Source of the DNA: Candidatus Limicola stercorigallinarum | GTDB taxonomy: Bacteria > Actinomycetota > Coriobacteriia > Coriobacteriales > Coriobacteriaceae | Assembly (NCBI GenBank): GCA_018711625.1 | Contig: DVID01000009.1 | Coordinates: 83,691 to 147,690 of the forward strand | Length of the DNA stretch: 64,000 bases | Direction: 5' to 3' | Part shown: positions 1 to 9,437 of the stretch, piece after piece | Layout: each line of letters opens with the position of its first letter | How positions within the stretch are numbered: the first letter of the stretch is position 1 | Position numbers and translations under genes: made by a program | The notes under the pieces: model-generated | What the model was told of the DNA's origin: nothing | Database searches by the model: none | Seen by the model: only the letters and a program-made list of their open reading frames with translations

Positions 1-258
1 CTTGATCCTGCCGACTATGCTCGTGCGCAGGAGCTGGCCTGTGCCGCTCATAAGGCGTTGGGCTGCACGGGCTTCTCGCGGAGCGATTTTATTGTGACGA
101 CTGATGGCCCCGTCATTCTGGAAACGAATACCATCCCGGGCATGACCGATACCTCGCTCTATCCCGACGAGGTGCGCCACGCCGGTAAAACCTTCCCCGA
201 GGTAGTTGCCGCATTGGTGGATATTGCGCTCACCCACGCCGAGAACGCCTCAAAGTAA
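1..258 (+). CDS. ddl: D-alanine--D-alanine ligase, C-terminal end (partial)
   Basis: Only the last 85 codons are inside the window; the frame is open from base 1. Ddl joins two D-alanines with ATP in the cytoplasm to make the dipeptide that ends the peptidoglycan stem. The visible part carries the conserved end of the ATP-grasp fold: an R-S-D-F strand followed by the magnesium-binding ETNTIPGMT signature and the SLYP motif that closes the active site. The ORF track starts this frame at an internal TTG (58), but the reading continues upstream, so that is not the true start. dinG begins 26 bases downstream on the same strand and may be co-transcribed. Confidence 0.9.
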   Translation, partial: LDPADYARAQELACAAHKALGCTGFSRSDFIVTTDGPVILETNTIPGMTDTSLYPDEVRHAGKTFPEVVAALVDIALTHAENASK

Positions 259-284
259 CGGGCCTTTACCCTTCGGAGTTGAAT

Positions 285-3173
285 ATGACCATAGACGAGG
301 CGGTGCTGCCGGGAACACCCCCAGCGGTGGTTGAGGCGTATCGCACCCTTGCCGAGCGCGCCCGTACGCGTATGTTTGGCCTGATAGAAGAGGATGTCAT
401 CATCCTCGACACCGAGACCACCGGTCTCTCGGTGCGCGACAACGAGCTGATTGAAATCTCGGCCGCGCGCCTATCGGGCCGCACGATCATGGAGCGCTAC
501 AACACCTTCGTGAAGCCCTCGGGTCTTATTCCGCCCGAGATTGTGACGCTTACCGGCATCACCAATGCCGACGTGGCTCATGCGCCCTCTGCGCGTGAAG
601 CGGTGGCAGGGCTCGTGGACTTTGTGCAAGGGTGCCCGGTAGTGGCGCACAATGCCACCTTCGACCGTAGCTTCATTGAGGCGGTCAAGGGTGGCGTCAA
701 AGTGAGCGACATTTGGATCGACTCGCTTGCGCTCTCACGGGTTGCCTTGCCACGTCTCGCTTCGCACAAACTCTCGTTTATGGCCGACATCTTTGGCTGT
801 GCCTCGGTTTCGCATCGTGCTGAGGACGATGTAGATGCGCTTGCTGGCGTGTGGCGTATTTTGCTCACCGCCTTGAGCGACCTTCCTGCAGGTCTTATGG
901 GTCATCTTGCCACGATGCACCCCGATGTGCCATGGTCGTACCGTCCCATCTTCTCCTATTTGGCGCAGGAGCAGCTTGGTGCTCCCTTCTCATTGCTGGC
1001 TGCGCGGTCGGACATTCTTAAGGCCGATGTAGCTGCCGAGAAGTTCGATGCCAAAGATGTGGCGCGCATTGAGATGCCACGCTGCGATGAAGTTGAGGCG
1101 TGCTACGCGCCTGGTGGCCTTGTGAGCCGTATGTATCAGACGTACGAGCCGCGCACGGAGCAGATTGAGATGGCTACCGAGGTGCGCGATGCGCTCGCTA
1201 CCTCAACACATCGGGTGATTGAGGCGGGCACGGGCGTTGGGAAGTCCATAGCCTACCTTATCCCCTTGGCGGAGGCCGCCAAGCGCAACAACATCACCGT
1301 GGGTATCGCAACAAAATCGAACAACCTGGCCGATCAGCTTATGTATCACGAGCTCCCTGCGCTTGCGCGCGAGATTGAGGGGGGCCTTTCGTTTTGCGCA
1401 CTCAAGGGGTATGACCATTACCCCTGCCTGCGCAAGCTGGAGCGCCTAAGCCGGTCTACGAGCGAGATTGTTACCACGCGCGACCCTGCAGACACCCTGA
1501 CGGCTATAGCAGTTATCTATGCCTATGTGTGCCAGTCTCCCGCGGGCGATCTTGATTCGCTCGGTATTCGGTGGCGGAGCGTCAACCGTGCGGACCTTAC
1601 CACGGGTTCGCGCGAGTGTGCACGGCGTCTTTGCCCCTTCTTCCCAGATAAATGCTTGGTACATGGTGCGCGCCGCCGCGCCGCGCGGGCCGATGTGGTG
1701 GTAACCAACCATTCGCTTCTCTTCCGCAATGTAGCAGCCGAGGGCAAGATACTCCCACCTATTAGGCACTGGGTGGTGGACGAGGCGCATGCCATTGAGA
1801 AAGAGGCTCGCCGGCAATGGGCCGTTACCGTTTCGGCGGATGATACCCGTGCGGTGTTTGAGCGCCTGGGCGGCGAAAAGGCTGGCGTGCTGGGCGCCCT
1901 CACCCGTGATTTGGCCTCTTCAGATGCGGCGACGCTCTATATGGGGCTGACCGCCCGTGCTACGGCAACAGTGGCGCGCGCTTCGCTTGCTATGGCGGGC
2001 GTGTTTGAGGGTGTGCGCGACCTGGCTCAAACTGTGCGCAGTGGTGGCTACGACCTTACGAATACTTGGGTAGGGCCCGAGGTGCGCGCTTCAGCTTCGT
2101 GGGAGCGGTTTTTAGAGGCGGCGCACCCGGCGCTCGATGCCCTTGATGCTGCACGTCACGCTCTTGATGCTCTGGTGGAGACGGTGGCAAAGGACAAGCC
2201 TGAGCTTGTGGTGGATGCTGCCGATAGCGCCCGCCGCGTGGTGGAGCTCTTTGAGAGTCTCAAGCTCATTGCCGAGGGGGCGGACAACCGCTATGTGTAT
2301 TCGTTCCAGGTGAATAAGCGCATAAAAGCTGGTGGTGAGACGCTGACAGCCGAGCGCCTTGATATTGGCGAGGTGCTAGCAGAGGAATGGCTCCCCGAGA
2401 TGTCGAGTGCCATTTTCACGTCGGCAACCATGACCGTTTCGGGCACATTTGACCACTTCTTGCATGCTGTCGGGCTCGACCGTCTTCCCAGCGGCTCATA
2501 CAAGGCGCTCCACTTGGATTCGAGCTACGATTTTGACGCCCATATGGCTGTCGTGGTGGCGGGGGACTTGCCTGATCCGCGCAACCGTGAGGCCTATCTG
2601 GCAGCGCTCGAGCAGCTGCTTGTGGATGTGCACCTGGTCATGGGTGGTTCCACGCTCACGCTCTTCACCAACCGGCGTGATATGGAAGACTTGTACGCTG
2701 CTGTTGAACCCAAACTCGCGCGCGAAGGGCTTGAGCTTCTTTGCCAAACGCGGGGCACCTCGCCCAAGCAGCTGCGTGACCACTTTATCTCCGAGCGCAT
2801 GTCGTCCCTTTTTGCCCTCAAGGCGTTTTGGGAGGGCTTCGATGCCTCGGGCGATACGCTGCGTTGCGTGGTCATTCCTAAACTGCCTTTTGCAAGCCCC
2901 ACCGATCCGCTCTCGTGTGAGCGCAACCTCAGGGAAGACCGTGCTTGGGCGCGCTATGCCTTGCCTGATGCGGTTCTTGAGGTGAAGCAGGCAGCGGGTC
3001 GTCTTATCCGCTCGTCATCCGACACGGGCGTGTTGGTGTTGGCGGATTCGCGCTTGCTCACCAAGGGGTATGGCAAGAAGTTCCTCAATTCCCTGCCCAC
3101 CCCAAGCTATCAGCGCATTGAGGCCTCGCAGGTAGGGCACTACATCACACTGTGGCGTCATGCCCACGGCTGA
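285..3173 (+). CDS. dinG: DinG-family ATP-dependent helicase with N-terminal DEDDh exonuclease domain
   Basis: A 962-residue protein joining a DnaQ-like 3'-5' exonuclease (ILDTETTGL near residue 38, HNATFDRSF near 122, HRAEDDVDA near 178) to an XPD/DinG superfamily 2 helicase. Helicase motifs are Walker A EAGTGVGKS (about 313), DEAH (about 499), TSATM (about 711) and QAAGRLIR (about 902). Four cysteines between motifs I and II (YPCL near 381 and CARRLC...C near 445-456) fit the 4Fe-4S cluster of this family. It probably unwinds damaged or R-loop DNA. I place the start at ATG 285, six bases after GGAG, rather than the track's TTG at 279, which abuts the ribosome site. Its 3' end overlaps the convergent WYL gene by 29 bases. 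Confidence 0.93.
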   Translation: MTIDEAVLPGTPPAVVEAYRTLAERARTRMFGLIEEDVIILDTETTGLSVRDNELIEISAARLSGRTIMERYNTFVKPSGLIPPEIVTLTGITNADVAHAPSAREAVAGLVDFVQGCPVVAHNATFDRSFIEAVKGGVKVSDIWIDSLALSRVALPRLASHKLSFMADIFGCASVSHRAEDDVDALAGVWRILLTALSDLPAGLMGHLATMHPDVPWSYRPIFSYLAQEQLGAPFSLLAARSDILKADVAAEKFDAKDVARIEMPRCDEVEACYAPGGLVSRMYQTYEPRTEQIEMATEVRDALATSTHRVIEAGTGVGKSIAYLIPLAEAAKRNNITVGIATKSNNLADQLMYHELPALAREIEGGLSFCALKGYDHYPCLRKLERLSRSTSEIVTTRDPADTLTAIAVIYAYVCQSPAGDLDSLGIRWRSVNRADLTTGSRECARRLCPFFPDKCLVHGARRRAARADVVVTNHSLLFRNVAAEGKILPPIRHWVVDEAHAIEKEARRQWAVTVSADDTRAVFERLGGEKAGVLGALTRDLASSDAATLYMGLTARATATVARASLAMAGVFEGVRDLAQTVRSGGYDLTNTWVGPEVRASASWERFLEAAHPALDALDAARHALDALVETVAKDKPELVVDAADSARRVVELFESLKLIAEGADNRYVYSFQVNKRIKAGGETLTAERLDIGEVLAEEWLPEMSSAIFTSATMTVSGTFDHFLHAVGLDRLPSGSYKALHLDSSYDFDAHMAVVVAGDLPDPRNREAYLAALEQLLVDVHLVMGGSTLTLFTNRRDMEDLYAAVEPKLAREGLELLCQTRGTSPKQLRDHFISERMSSLFALKAFWEGFDASGDTLRCVVIPKLPFASPTDPLSCERNLREDRAWARYALPDAVLEVKQAAGRLIRSSSDTGVLVLADSRLLTKGYGKKFLNSLPTPSYQRIEASQVGHYITLWRHAHG

Positions 3174-4074
3174 GGCTCTGGACGTAGCGCAGAAAGTCCG
3201 CTCGCAACGCGTGTGGCTCCACAATCCAGGCATCGCCACCTTGAGCGAGAACTTGGTCAAAGAGCCATGCGCGTGCGGTCACATTGAGGTGCATCAGCAT
3301 GCGGTCTTCGGTTCCGGGGTCGAGCTCGTATGAGGTCACTCCAGCCCAGCTCATAGCGTCTGCCAAGGCGTCGGCGGGCAGGGAGAGAGTCACCGCCTCA
3401 CCAGCATGTGCCATGCTCGCAGCAACGTCGTAGTGACTATAGGCGTGGGGTACGACAGAATCTTCGGTGGGGGTAACAGCGGTGACACGGTCGAGGCGGT
3501 AGCGACGTTCTCCATCGTGCTCCAAGTCCCACGCGATGAGGTAGGCGGTGTCGCTCGCCACCTCGATGGTGGCGGGGTCTATCAGGCGTTCGCGTGGTTC
3601 AGCATCGTCGTGTGCGCGATAGCCCAAACGCAGGCGCACACCGTCCTGTATGGCTGCTTGCAGTGCCGGGTACCACGGTCCAAACGAAGGTGCGCCGCTG
3701 AGCTGGGTATCGCTGTGAAGGTTGGTGCCTAAGGGGAGCATGGCATGCTCAATGTGGGCGCGAGTTGCCTCGTCGATGTTGAGCGTGGAGAGCACGCTTG
3801 CCACGGCAATTCCTTCAGACACCGTAAGGCGAAGAGTTGCCAGGCGCGCCGCATCGCCTTCGAGCACGACCTCGTCGTTTCCGAGGTACACCAGCGCTCG
3901 TGAACCCGTTTCGCGGTTGGCGAGCGTGGAAATGGTTGTAAGGCACGCATCGAGTTCATCGGCCGACATGTGAAGGTTGTGGCAAAGTTCCGCCACAGGA
4001 AGGCGACCCTCAGGGGCGGCGCTAAGCGCTTCCAGAAGCTCGAGCGTACGTATGACCGCAACATCAGTTTTCAT
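3145..4074 (-). CDS. WYL-domain transcriptional regulator, PafC-like
   Basis: 309 residues. The N-terminal half resembles a winged-helix segment (LLEALSAAPEGRLPVAELC), and the C-terminal half is a WYL domain with the strand set IDPATIEVASDTAYLIAWD and RRYRLDRV. WYL regulators sense nucleic acid or nucleotide ligands. In actinobacteria the PafB/PafC pair activates the RecA-independent DNA-damage response, and this gene occupies the pafC position. Its ATG lies inside the end of the upstream WYL gene (11-base overlap), so the two are almost certainly translationally coupled and may form a heterodimer. No proteasome genes are visible in the window, so the Paf link rests on arrangement and fold. 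It converges on dinG, itself a repair gene. Confidence 0.8.
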   Translation of the reverse strand: MKTDVAVIRTLELLEALSAAPEGRLPVAELCHNLHMSADELDACLTTISTLANRETGSRALVYLGNDEVVLEGDAARLATLRLTVSEGIAVASVLSTLNIDEATRAHIEHAMLPLGTNLHSDTQLSGAPSFGPWYPALQAAIQDGVRLRLGYRAHDDAEPRERLIDPATIEVASDTAYLIAWDLEHDGERRYRLDRVTAVTPTEDSVVPHAYSHYDVAASMAHAGEAVTLSLPADALADAMSWAGVTSYELDPGTEDRMLMHLNVTARAWLFDQVLAQGGDAWIVEPHALRADFLRYVQSLSRGHDATV

Positions 4075-5092
4075 GGGCGCACACCGCCTTGTTGCAGAGG
4101 GTATTCCAAGTATCTACCAGCGCATCTGGCGCTATGGGGACAATGTTGTCGCGCGCGTGGCCAAGCAGATAGCGCGCCATCGCGTCCAACGAGCGCGCCT
4201 CAATATGCCAGGTCCACGTATCGTCTGCCTCATGTGTGATAGTTCCCCGTCCGCAGGTGATGGTCGCGCGTTCCGCCTCAGTGCTCGTGGCGGGAAACTG
4301 CACCATAGCGTCAACAGGTGCCTCGTCTGAAAAATCAAAGGGCAAAAAACGGTAGGCGCGTACATCAAAGCTTTCCGGCACCACATAGCGCCCTTGCGGC
4401 CGCCATGCGCGCTTGATGCGATCGATGCGGAAGGTGCGAATTTGGCCCGAGGCGTCATCCAGCCCGGTGAGGTACGTGGTCCCATTCTGCATAAACAGGC
4501 CGTAGATTTGAATCGTTCGTTGCGATTCGGTGCCTTTGGCGTCGCAATAGCTCACCTTAAGGGCGCGTTTGGTCGTATACGCCTGCCAAACCGCCTCCAC
4601 GATGGGGTTGGGTGTGCGGTCAGGCGCATCGAAGATGCTTGTGGTGCGCTCCCCGCTGCGCACCGCACGAACGATCTGCGCCTTTTTGAGTGCGCTGGCA
4701 AGAGGTGTGGAAAGGGGGTTTTGGGGAATGGCCAGGTGCTTTGTAAGGGCATCGATAACAAGATCGAGCTCGTCAAGCGAGAGCTCGTCTGTTGCGGCAA
4801 AGGTGCTTGTGCGGTCAATCGCCCAGAGTCCCGTTTCCGTTTCTGAGGAGCCTTCGGGCTGCATATTGCGAATGATGATGCCGCACGAGGCAAGCGCCTT
4901 GCGGTCACGGCGAAACTTGCGCATCTCAGAGTCGAGGTTATCCGAGCCATAACCCAGGTCAGAGTCGGTCACAATCTCTTCTGTGGTGAGTGGCCGTGTT
5001 GAGGTGTTCAGCATAAACACCAGGTTGAGCCGGCGCCAACCAGCGTCGTCAGCCGTGGGCGAAGTCGTGGGAGAAGATGTGCGTGCGGCCAC
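4064..5092 (-). CDS. WYL-domain transcriptional regulator, PafB-like
   Basis: 342 residues, first gene of a two-gene WYL operon. After a Ser/Thr-rich start, a helix-turn-helix region (RRLNLVFMLNTSTRPLTTEEIV) leads into a WYL domain with IYGLFMQNGTTYLTGLDD and RTFRIDRI, followed by the usual C-terminal extension. The family binds DNA and is gated by a ligand held in the WYL barrel. The order, size and overlap with the following WYL gene match pafB-pafC pairs of actinobacteria, so a role in DNA-damage transcription is the best inference. The gene diverges from the large M28-like gene across a 204-base gap that probably holds both promoters. The specific name is not proven by the sequence. Confidence 0.8.
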   Translation of the reverse strand: MAARTSSPTTSPTADDAGWRRLNLVFMLNTSTRPLTTEEIVTDSDLGYGSDNLDSEMRKFRRDRKALASCGIIIRNMQPEGSSETETGLWAIDRTSTFAATDELSLDELDLVIDALTKHLAIPQNPLSTPLASALKKAQIVRAVRSGERTTSIFDAPDRTPNPIVEAVWQAYTTKRALKVSYCDAKGTESQRTIQIYGLFMQNGTTYLTGLDDASGQIRTFRIDRIKRAWRPQGRYVVPESFDVRAYRFLPFDFSDEAPVDAMVQFPATSTEAERATITCGRGTITHEADDTWTWHIEARSLDAMARYLLGHARDNIVPIAPDALVDTWNTLCNKAVCAHEN

Positions 5093-5296
5093 CGTTTCAC
5101 CTTCCGTGCAAGGAGTTGAGATGCCAGACCATTCTAATCGATGTGGAGATAGGGGGTAATCACCGGCAGCTTAGTATGGTAGGGGGCACCACAACAGCAG
5201 AAATGCAGGATTCGCGGTATACTTCCGACAGAATATAGCTGCTGTGCGGCGGAGGTATTCCCCACAGCATGTTGGAAACGTCGATACGGAGTGCAG

Positions 5297-8200
5297 ATGG
5301 CAAACACGCGGACATACCTCAACCATCTTCTCCAGAGCACGGGTATTACGCCCGCATGCAGCGAGGAGGAGCGCGTAGCGGCTGAGGAGATTGCGCAGAT
5401 TTTCGCCCATCACGGCTTCACGCCTGAGACGCAGGAGTTCAGTGCGTCGGGTTCTCAGCGCATGGTGCAGGGCGTTTTGGGCATTGCTGCCTTCCTGGGT
5501 GCGGTTCTCATGGGCGTGGGCGGTGCTATTGGCATTGTGGGCCTTTTGCTTGCTCTGGCATCTGCGGTGCTCTACGCGCTCGAGCGTTCCGGGCGCCCCA
5601 TTCTCTCAAGCTTGGGAGCGGGCGGCCTTTCGCAGAACGTGATTGCTTACCACAAAGCCTCGGGCCCGCTCGCCTCGCCGCGCAACCGCCCGGTGGTGAT
5701 TGTGGCGCACTACGATTCGCCTCGCGCCGATATCTTCGCCAACATGCCATATGCCGCCTATCGTCCGGCTCTGGTAAAGCTTTTGCCCATCGCTATGCTG
5801 GTGCCTGCGATTGTTGCGATTGTTCGCCTACTTCCTTTGCCGGGTGCGGCGAGCACGCTGCTGTGGATTGTGGCCATTCTCGTGGCGCTGGTACCGCTGG
5901 CGCAGTCTGTTGCCATCATCTTGAACCGTTTTGTGCTGCCCTATACCTCGGGCGCGGTGTGCAATAAGTCGTCTGTGGCGTCGCTTCTGGGCGTGATGGA
6001 CGCGGTGGCGCCGTATGAGGGTGTTGATGAGTTTCCTGGTGATGTGCCCTTTGAGGAATACTTCGAGGAGCAGCAGCGCATTGCCGAGGAAGAGCGTGCC
6101 GCCGCCGAGGCTGCGGCCAACCCCGATTACGCCGACCTATTGGAGCAGGAGGGCATCGTCGTAGAGGAAGAGGCTGCCGCCGAGGACGAGGCCGCTTCTG
6201 AGAACGAGGCCGTTGAGGCCGACGATTTTGCTGCGGACGATGAAGAGGAATCCGCGGCAGAGGTCGCAGACGAGGAGCTTGAGTCCGAGGATTTCTCGTT
6301 TGCCGATGAGGTGGCTGAGGATACCGCTTCTTCCGATGACGATGGTGCGCTTGCAGTTGAGGAGGCCATCTCCGAGGTTGAGCAGGAGGCCACCGAGGAA
6401 GCTGCAGAGCCCGAGCAGCCGAGCATTATCAATGCAGCGGGTATGTATCGCTTTGGTGCTGACGCCATCCATGCTCTTGGTATGGTGCCCGAGAGCTGCG
6501 TTTTGGTGTATGAGGATCTTGATCCCGCGCCGCAACATGCGGCCCGTCCGGCTGCCGCTGTGCCTGCGTCCACTCCGAGCGTTGCAGCTCCTCAGGAAGA
6601 GTCTGCGTTTGCAGCTCCTGCAGAGGAGGTTGAGGAGACTTCTGAGTTCGCCGCCCAGCAGGACATGGTTGAAAAAGATGTATCCGCATCTGCTACGCCG
6701 TTGGACGACGATTTTGAGGATGAGGACGACGGTCGCGACTATGAGGCAGAGCGTGATGCGCTCATCAGCTCTACCCACAAACCCATCCGGCATCAACCTA
6801 TCCAGCAGGTGAATGCTCCCGCGCGTGGCTTCACGGGCCTTTCGGGCATTGGTGGCGCCGGCGGCATTGGCGAGCTTTTCTCGCAGGTGGGCGGCAAGGC
6901 CTCTGAGCTCTTTAGCTCGGTGCTCCATCACGGACGCCACGCGATCGAAAGTATCGAGTCTACGGCGCGCTCCATTACCGGGTCGAACAAGACCGAGGAC
7001 GAGCTGTACGAGTCGTACGACGAGAACGCCGCTGAGGACCTTGATGGCACCGAGGGCGCGTTTGACGATGAGGGCCAGGTCGGCGAGAACGTTTCGTGGG
7101 ACGAGGCCGGCGAGGATTCTTGGGACGAAGAGGTTGCATCTGACACGTTCCAGGATGACGCGCAGGATGATGGCGGCGCTGCTGCCGACGAGGTGCCGAT
7201 GACGGGTGCGACACAGGTCTTCGCAGCGCTTGACGACGAGGACCAGCACACCGCCACCATTGAGGACACCATTGCCGTTGACGCATCGACGATCGCTCCC
7301 GCTTTTGCTGAAGACGATGGGCAGCTCTCCACGGATATGGACGATGATGCTTTCGCTCCTGAGGCGGGGGCTCCTGCTGTGGATGAGACGGTTTCTGCTT
7401 CCGAGGATGTTGACGTTACCGGTGACACGCAGCTCTTTGTGATGCCGGAGCCCGAGGAGGAGGCTGCCGCTTCTGAGGTGGTTGCCGCTTCCACCGACGA
7501 GGAAGCTCGTCCGGAGCCTGTCGCGCCGCAGCCGAGTGCTCCGGTCGAGACGGTCGATTCCCTCATGGCGGAGATTTCTTCTGCGCATCCGCGCCGCACA
7601 GCGTTCAACACGGTGCCCGACCCGGCGCAGCCGTCGCTCAACCAGAATTCACCTTCGAGCCGTGCCTCGCTTTTCGATTTGCCCGATCCCTCTGTGGCGT
7701 CCGACGATCCTTTTGCTACGTCTGCACCGCGTACACAGAACGTCTCTACCACCACGTCGTTCGAGGTGGTTGATGGTACGGCAACGTGGGAGCGCCAGCA
7801 GGATGACTCACCCTTCGAGACCATCACCACGGACGATGCTTCCGCGGCGCCTGCCCAGCGCGGCAAGCGTGGATTTGGCAAGCTGTTTGGCCGCAAGAAG
7901 CATACCGACGTTACGCCCACAGACGCGTGGGACGACTTTGATGGTGACGACTGGAAGGGCGGTGCCACGGGCATCCAGGGAGTCTCGGAGCATGAGCTTC
8001 GCGACGCCATCACCTCGATGGGCGATGACGAGCTGCTGGGGCACGACATCTGGTTTGTGGCAACCGGCGCCTCCGAATATGGCAATGCTGGCATGAAGGC
8101 GTTCCTCGAGACTCACCGCGACAAGCTGCGCGGCGTGTTCCTCATCAACCTGGAATGCGTGGGTGCAGGTCAGCTTGCCATGGTGGCCACCGAGGGCGAC

Positions 8201-8473
8201 CGCCGCGTGCTTAAGGGCGATAAGCGCATCACCAATCTGGTGCGCCGTGTTTCTGCCGCGTTCCACAACGAGTTTGTTTCGGTTGAGATGCCCTATGAGG
8301 CCACGGATGCTTATGTGGCCATGAACATGAGCCTGCGCTCGCTCACCATTGCTGGTGTGGATGGCCCCAACTTTGCGTGCTCGCATAGCGAGGCCGATCA
8401 GCCCTACAACGTTAATCCCGAGAACGTTGACTTGGTGGCCGACGTGGTGACTGAGGTGATTCGTCGCTCGTAG
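5297..8473 (+). CDS. Large membrane M28-like protein with long acidic insertion; catalytic residues eroded
   Basis: 1058 residues. The ends together resemble an M28 zinc-peptidase domain: VVIVAHYDSP near residue 135, GAVCNKSSVASLL near 220, GASEYGNAGM near 930, LINLECVG near 955 and SHSEADQP near 1030. Two hydrophobic hairpins (about 55-95 and 155-215) predict four membrane segments. Between the two halves lies a 650-residue Glu/Asp/Ala-rich, probably disordered region. Typical M28 enzymes have Asp where Cys-Asn is found here, and a Glu-Glu pair where Ser-Glu is found; a ligand Asp is Glu. It may therefore bind metal poorly or not at all. ATG 5297 (GGAG five bases upstream) is preferred to GTG 5291. 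The substrate and role are unknown. Confidence 0.75.
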   Translation: MANTRTYLNHLLQSTGITPACSEEERVAAEEIAQIFAHHGFTPETQEFSASGSQRMVQGVLGIAAFLGAVLMGVGGAIGIVGLLLALASAVLYALERSGRPILSSLGAGGLSQNVIAYHKASGPLASPRNRPVVIVAHYDSPRADIFANMPYAAYRPALVKLLPIAMLVPAIVAIVRLLPLPGAASTLLWIVAILVALVPLAQSVAIILNRFVLPYTSGAVCNKSSVASLLGVMDAVAPYEGVDEFPGDVPFEEYFEEQQRIAEEERAAAEAAANPDYADLLEQEGIVVEEEAAAEDEAASENEAVEADDFAADDEEESAAEVADEELESEDFSFADEVAEDTASSDDDGALAVEEAISEVEQEATEEAAEPEQPSIINAAGMYRFGADAIHALGMVPESCVLVYEDLDPAPQHAARPAAAVPASTPSVAAPQEESAFAAPAEEVEETSEFAAQQDMVEKDVSASATPLDDDFEDEDDGRDYEAERDALISSTHKPIRHQPIQQVNAPARGFTGLSGIGGAGGIGELFSQVGGKASELFSSVLHHGRHAIESIESTARSITGSNKTEDELYESYDENAAEDLDGTEGAFDDEGQVGENVSWDEAGEDSWDEEVASDTFQDDAQDDGGAAADEVPMTGATQVFAALDDEDQHTATIEDTIAVDASTIAPAFAEDDGQLSTDMDDDAFAPEAGAPAVDETVSASEDVDVTGDTQLFVMPEPEEEAAASEVVAASTDEEARPEPVAPQPSAPVETVDSLMAEISSAHPRRTAFNTVPDPAQPSLNQNSPSSRASLFDLPDPSVASDDPFATSAPRTQNVSTTTSFEVVDGTATWERQQDDSPFETITTDDASAAPAQRGKRGFGKLFGRKKHTDVTPTDAWDDFDGDDWKGGATGIQGVSEHELRDAITSMGDDELLGHDIWFVATGASEYGNAGMKAFLETHRDKLRGVFLINLECVGAGQLAMVATEGDRRVLKGDKRITNLVRRVSAAFHNEFVSVEMPYEATDAYVAMNMSLRSLTIAGVDGPNFACSHSEADQPYNVNPENVDLVADVVTEVIRRS

Positions 8474-8503
8474 CGAAGGGGCGTGACGAAGACACGTGTA
8501 GCA

Positions 8504-8550
8504 AAACGTGCCAGGCACGGGTTTCGAGAGGAGCCTTGCCTGGCACGTTT
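8504..8550 (+). terminator. Hairpin between M28-like gene and glutaredoxin gene
   Basis: A perfect 14-bp inverted repeat (AAACGTGCCAGGCA and its complement) with a 19-base loop lies between two convergent genes. The arms end in AAA/TTT, so it can act as a terminator on either strand. The long loop and short T-run make it weaker than a textbook terminator. Confidence 0.6.
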
Positions 8551-8669
8551 ATATAGAGCGGTACGGTTGATGGTAAAGCGCGGGGATGGGTATCGCTGAG
8601 CGTCCCAATTGCACGGCGCGCGCAATGGTGCGTTTAACTCCTACGAGTTAGTGTCCTTAGACTGACGTC

Positions 8670-8984
8670 CTAGAGAAAAATGGGGCATGCTGCGCCGTCA
8701 TCGAGGCGTGCCTGTTCGTCGGGGTCAATATGAGGCGGCTCGCCTTCGGCAAAGCGCTTTGAGAGATACGTGATGATGTCGTCCGACTCGTAGAGTGGCG
8801 TGCCGTCAATGAACAGGCATGGCACCTGCACCTTGCCGCCCACTTCCAGCAGGGTTTGACGTGCGGCAGATTCGGCGGTGATGTCACGCTGGTTGAGTGC
8901 GATATCGTGTTGCTCCATATACAGCAACACTTTGCGGCAGTATGGGCAGGTGGGCATGATGTAGAGCACCAGATCGTTGTTCAT
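8670..8984 (-). CDS. Glutaredoxin-like thioredoxin-fold protein
   Basis: 104 residues. The N-terminal LVLYIMPTCPYCRKVLLYM holds the redox CPYC motif of dithiol glutaredoxins. VPCLFIDGTPLYESDDIITYL supplies the cis-proline and the GST-like substrate-binding segment. It probably reduces disulfides in the cytoplasm. Many actinobacteria lack glutathione, so the reductant could be another thiol or thioredoxin reductase. I chose the ATG at 8984, preceded by AAAGGA at good spacing, over the longer track start (9020), which would add a basic tail without its own ribosome site. It stands alone, convergent with the M28-like gene. Confidence 0.85.
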   Translation of the reverse strand: MNNDLVLYIMPTCPYCRKVLLYMEQHDIALNQRDITAESAARQTLLEVGGKVQVPCLFIDGTPLYESDDIITYLSKRFAEGEPPHIDPDEQARLDDGAACPIFL

Positions 8985-9155
8985 GGTTTTCCTTTCACGT
9001 TTAGTTGAAATGCTATGCACTGTGTACCCGTTATGAGGCTACTATGTGCAGATGCTCATGGAGCGACCGTGTGGGATGCAACAATTTGTTAGGGTGCCGC
9101 CACGCGACGGCTAATCTTGATAGCATACGGAGTGACGAATGAGTTGGGAGGCTCC

Positions 9156-9365
9156 GTGTCTGCGTTCACCACATTCATCAAAAGGCATTGGCTTGCCTAC
9201 GTTATTGGCATTGCCCTTGCTGTGGCGCTAGGGCTAGGCGCTGCGTATGTTGTGGGTGTTATAGGATCCACGCCTGAAGAAGAGCAGCAAGCTCAGACGG
9301 TTACCGGTACAGGTAACACGGATGGTACATCCGACACCACAACGGGCGACGTTGCTGCTGAATAA
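9156..9365 (+). CDS. Small single-pass membrane protein, unknown function
   Basis: About 69 residues. A short basic start (TFIKRHWLAYV) precedes one hydrophobic segment (IGIALAVALGLGAAYVVGVIG) and a polar tail rich in Thr, Gly and Glu, so it should sit in the membrane with the tail outside. GTG 9156 follows GGGAGG by about four bases. In-frame TTG starts at 9117 and 9144 are possible and would lengthen it by 4 to 13 residues. No family is recognised. A terminator hairpin follows, so it is probably a single-gene unit. Confidence 0.55.
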   Translation: MSAFTTFIKRHWLAYVIGIALAVALGLGAAYVVGVIGSTPEEEQQAQTVTGTGNTDGTSDTTTGDVAAE

Positions 9366-9391
9366 CCATCATCACTTTCTATATCGATGTG

Positions 9392-9425
9392 AAACCGCTG
9401 CGTTTTGTTGACGCGGCGGTTTGTT
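9392..9425 (+). terminator. Intrinsic terminator after small membrane protein
   Basis: Stem AAACCGCTGCG / CGCGGCGGTTT (one G-U pair) with a 9-base loop. It lies 27 bases after the small ORF and just before the convergent sortase gene ends, so it may serve both strands. Confidence 0.7.
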
Positions 9426-9437
9426 GTATGCAGAAGT

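Noticed and set aside
6137-7588. 483-aa minus-strand ORF opposite the M28-like gene
   Set aside because: Composition (Arg/Leu/Gly/Val-rich) mirrors the GAG/GAC-rich sense strand; no family motif. Shadow of the acidic region.
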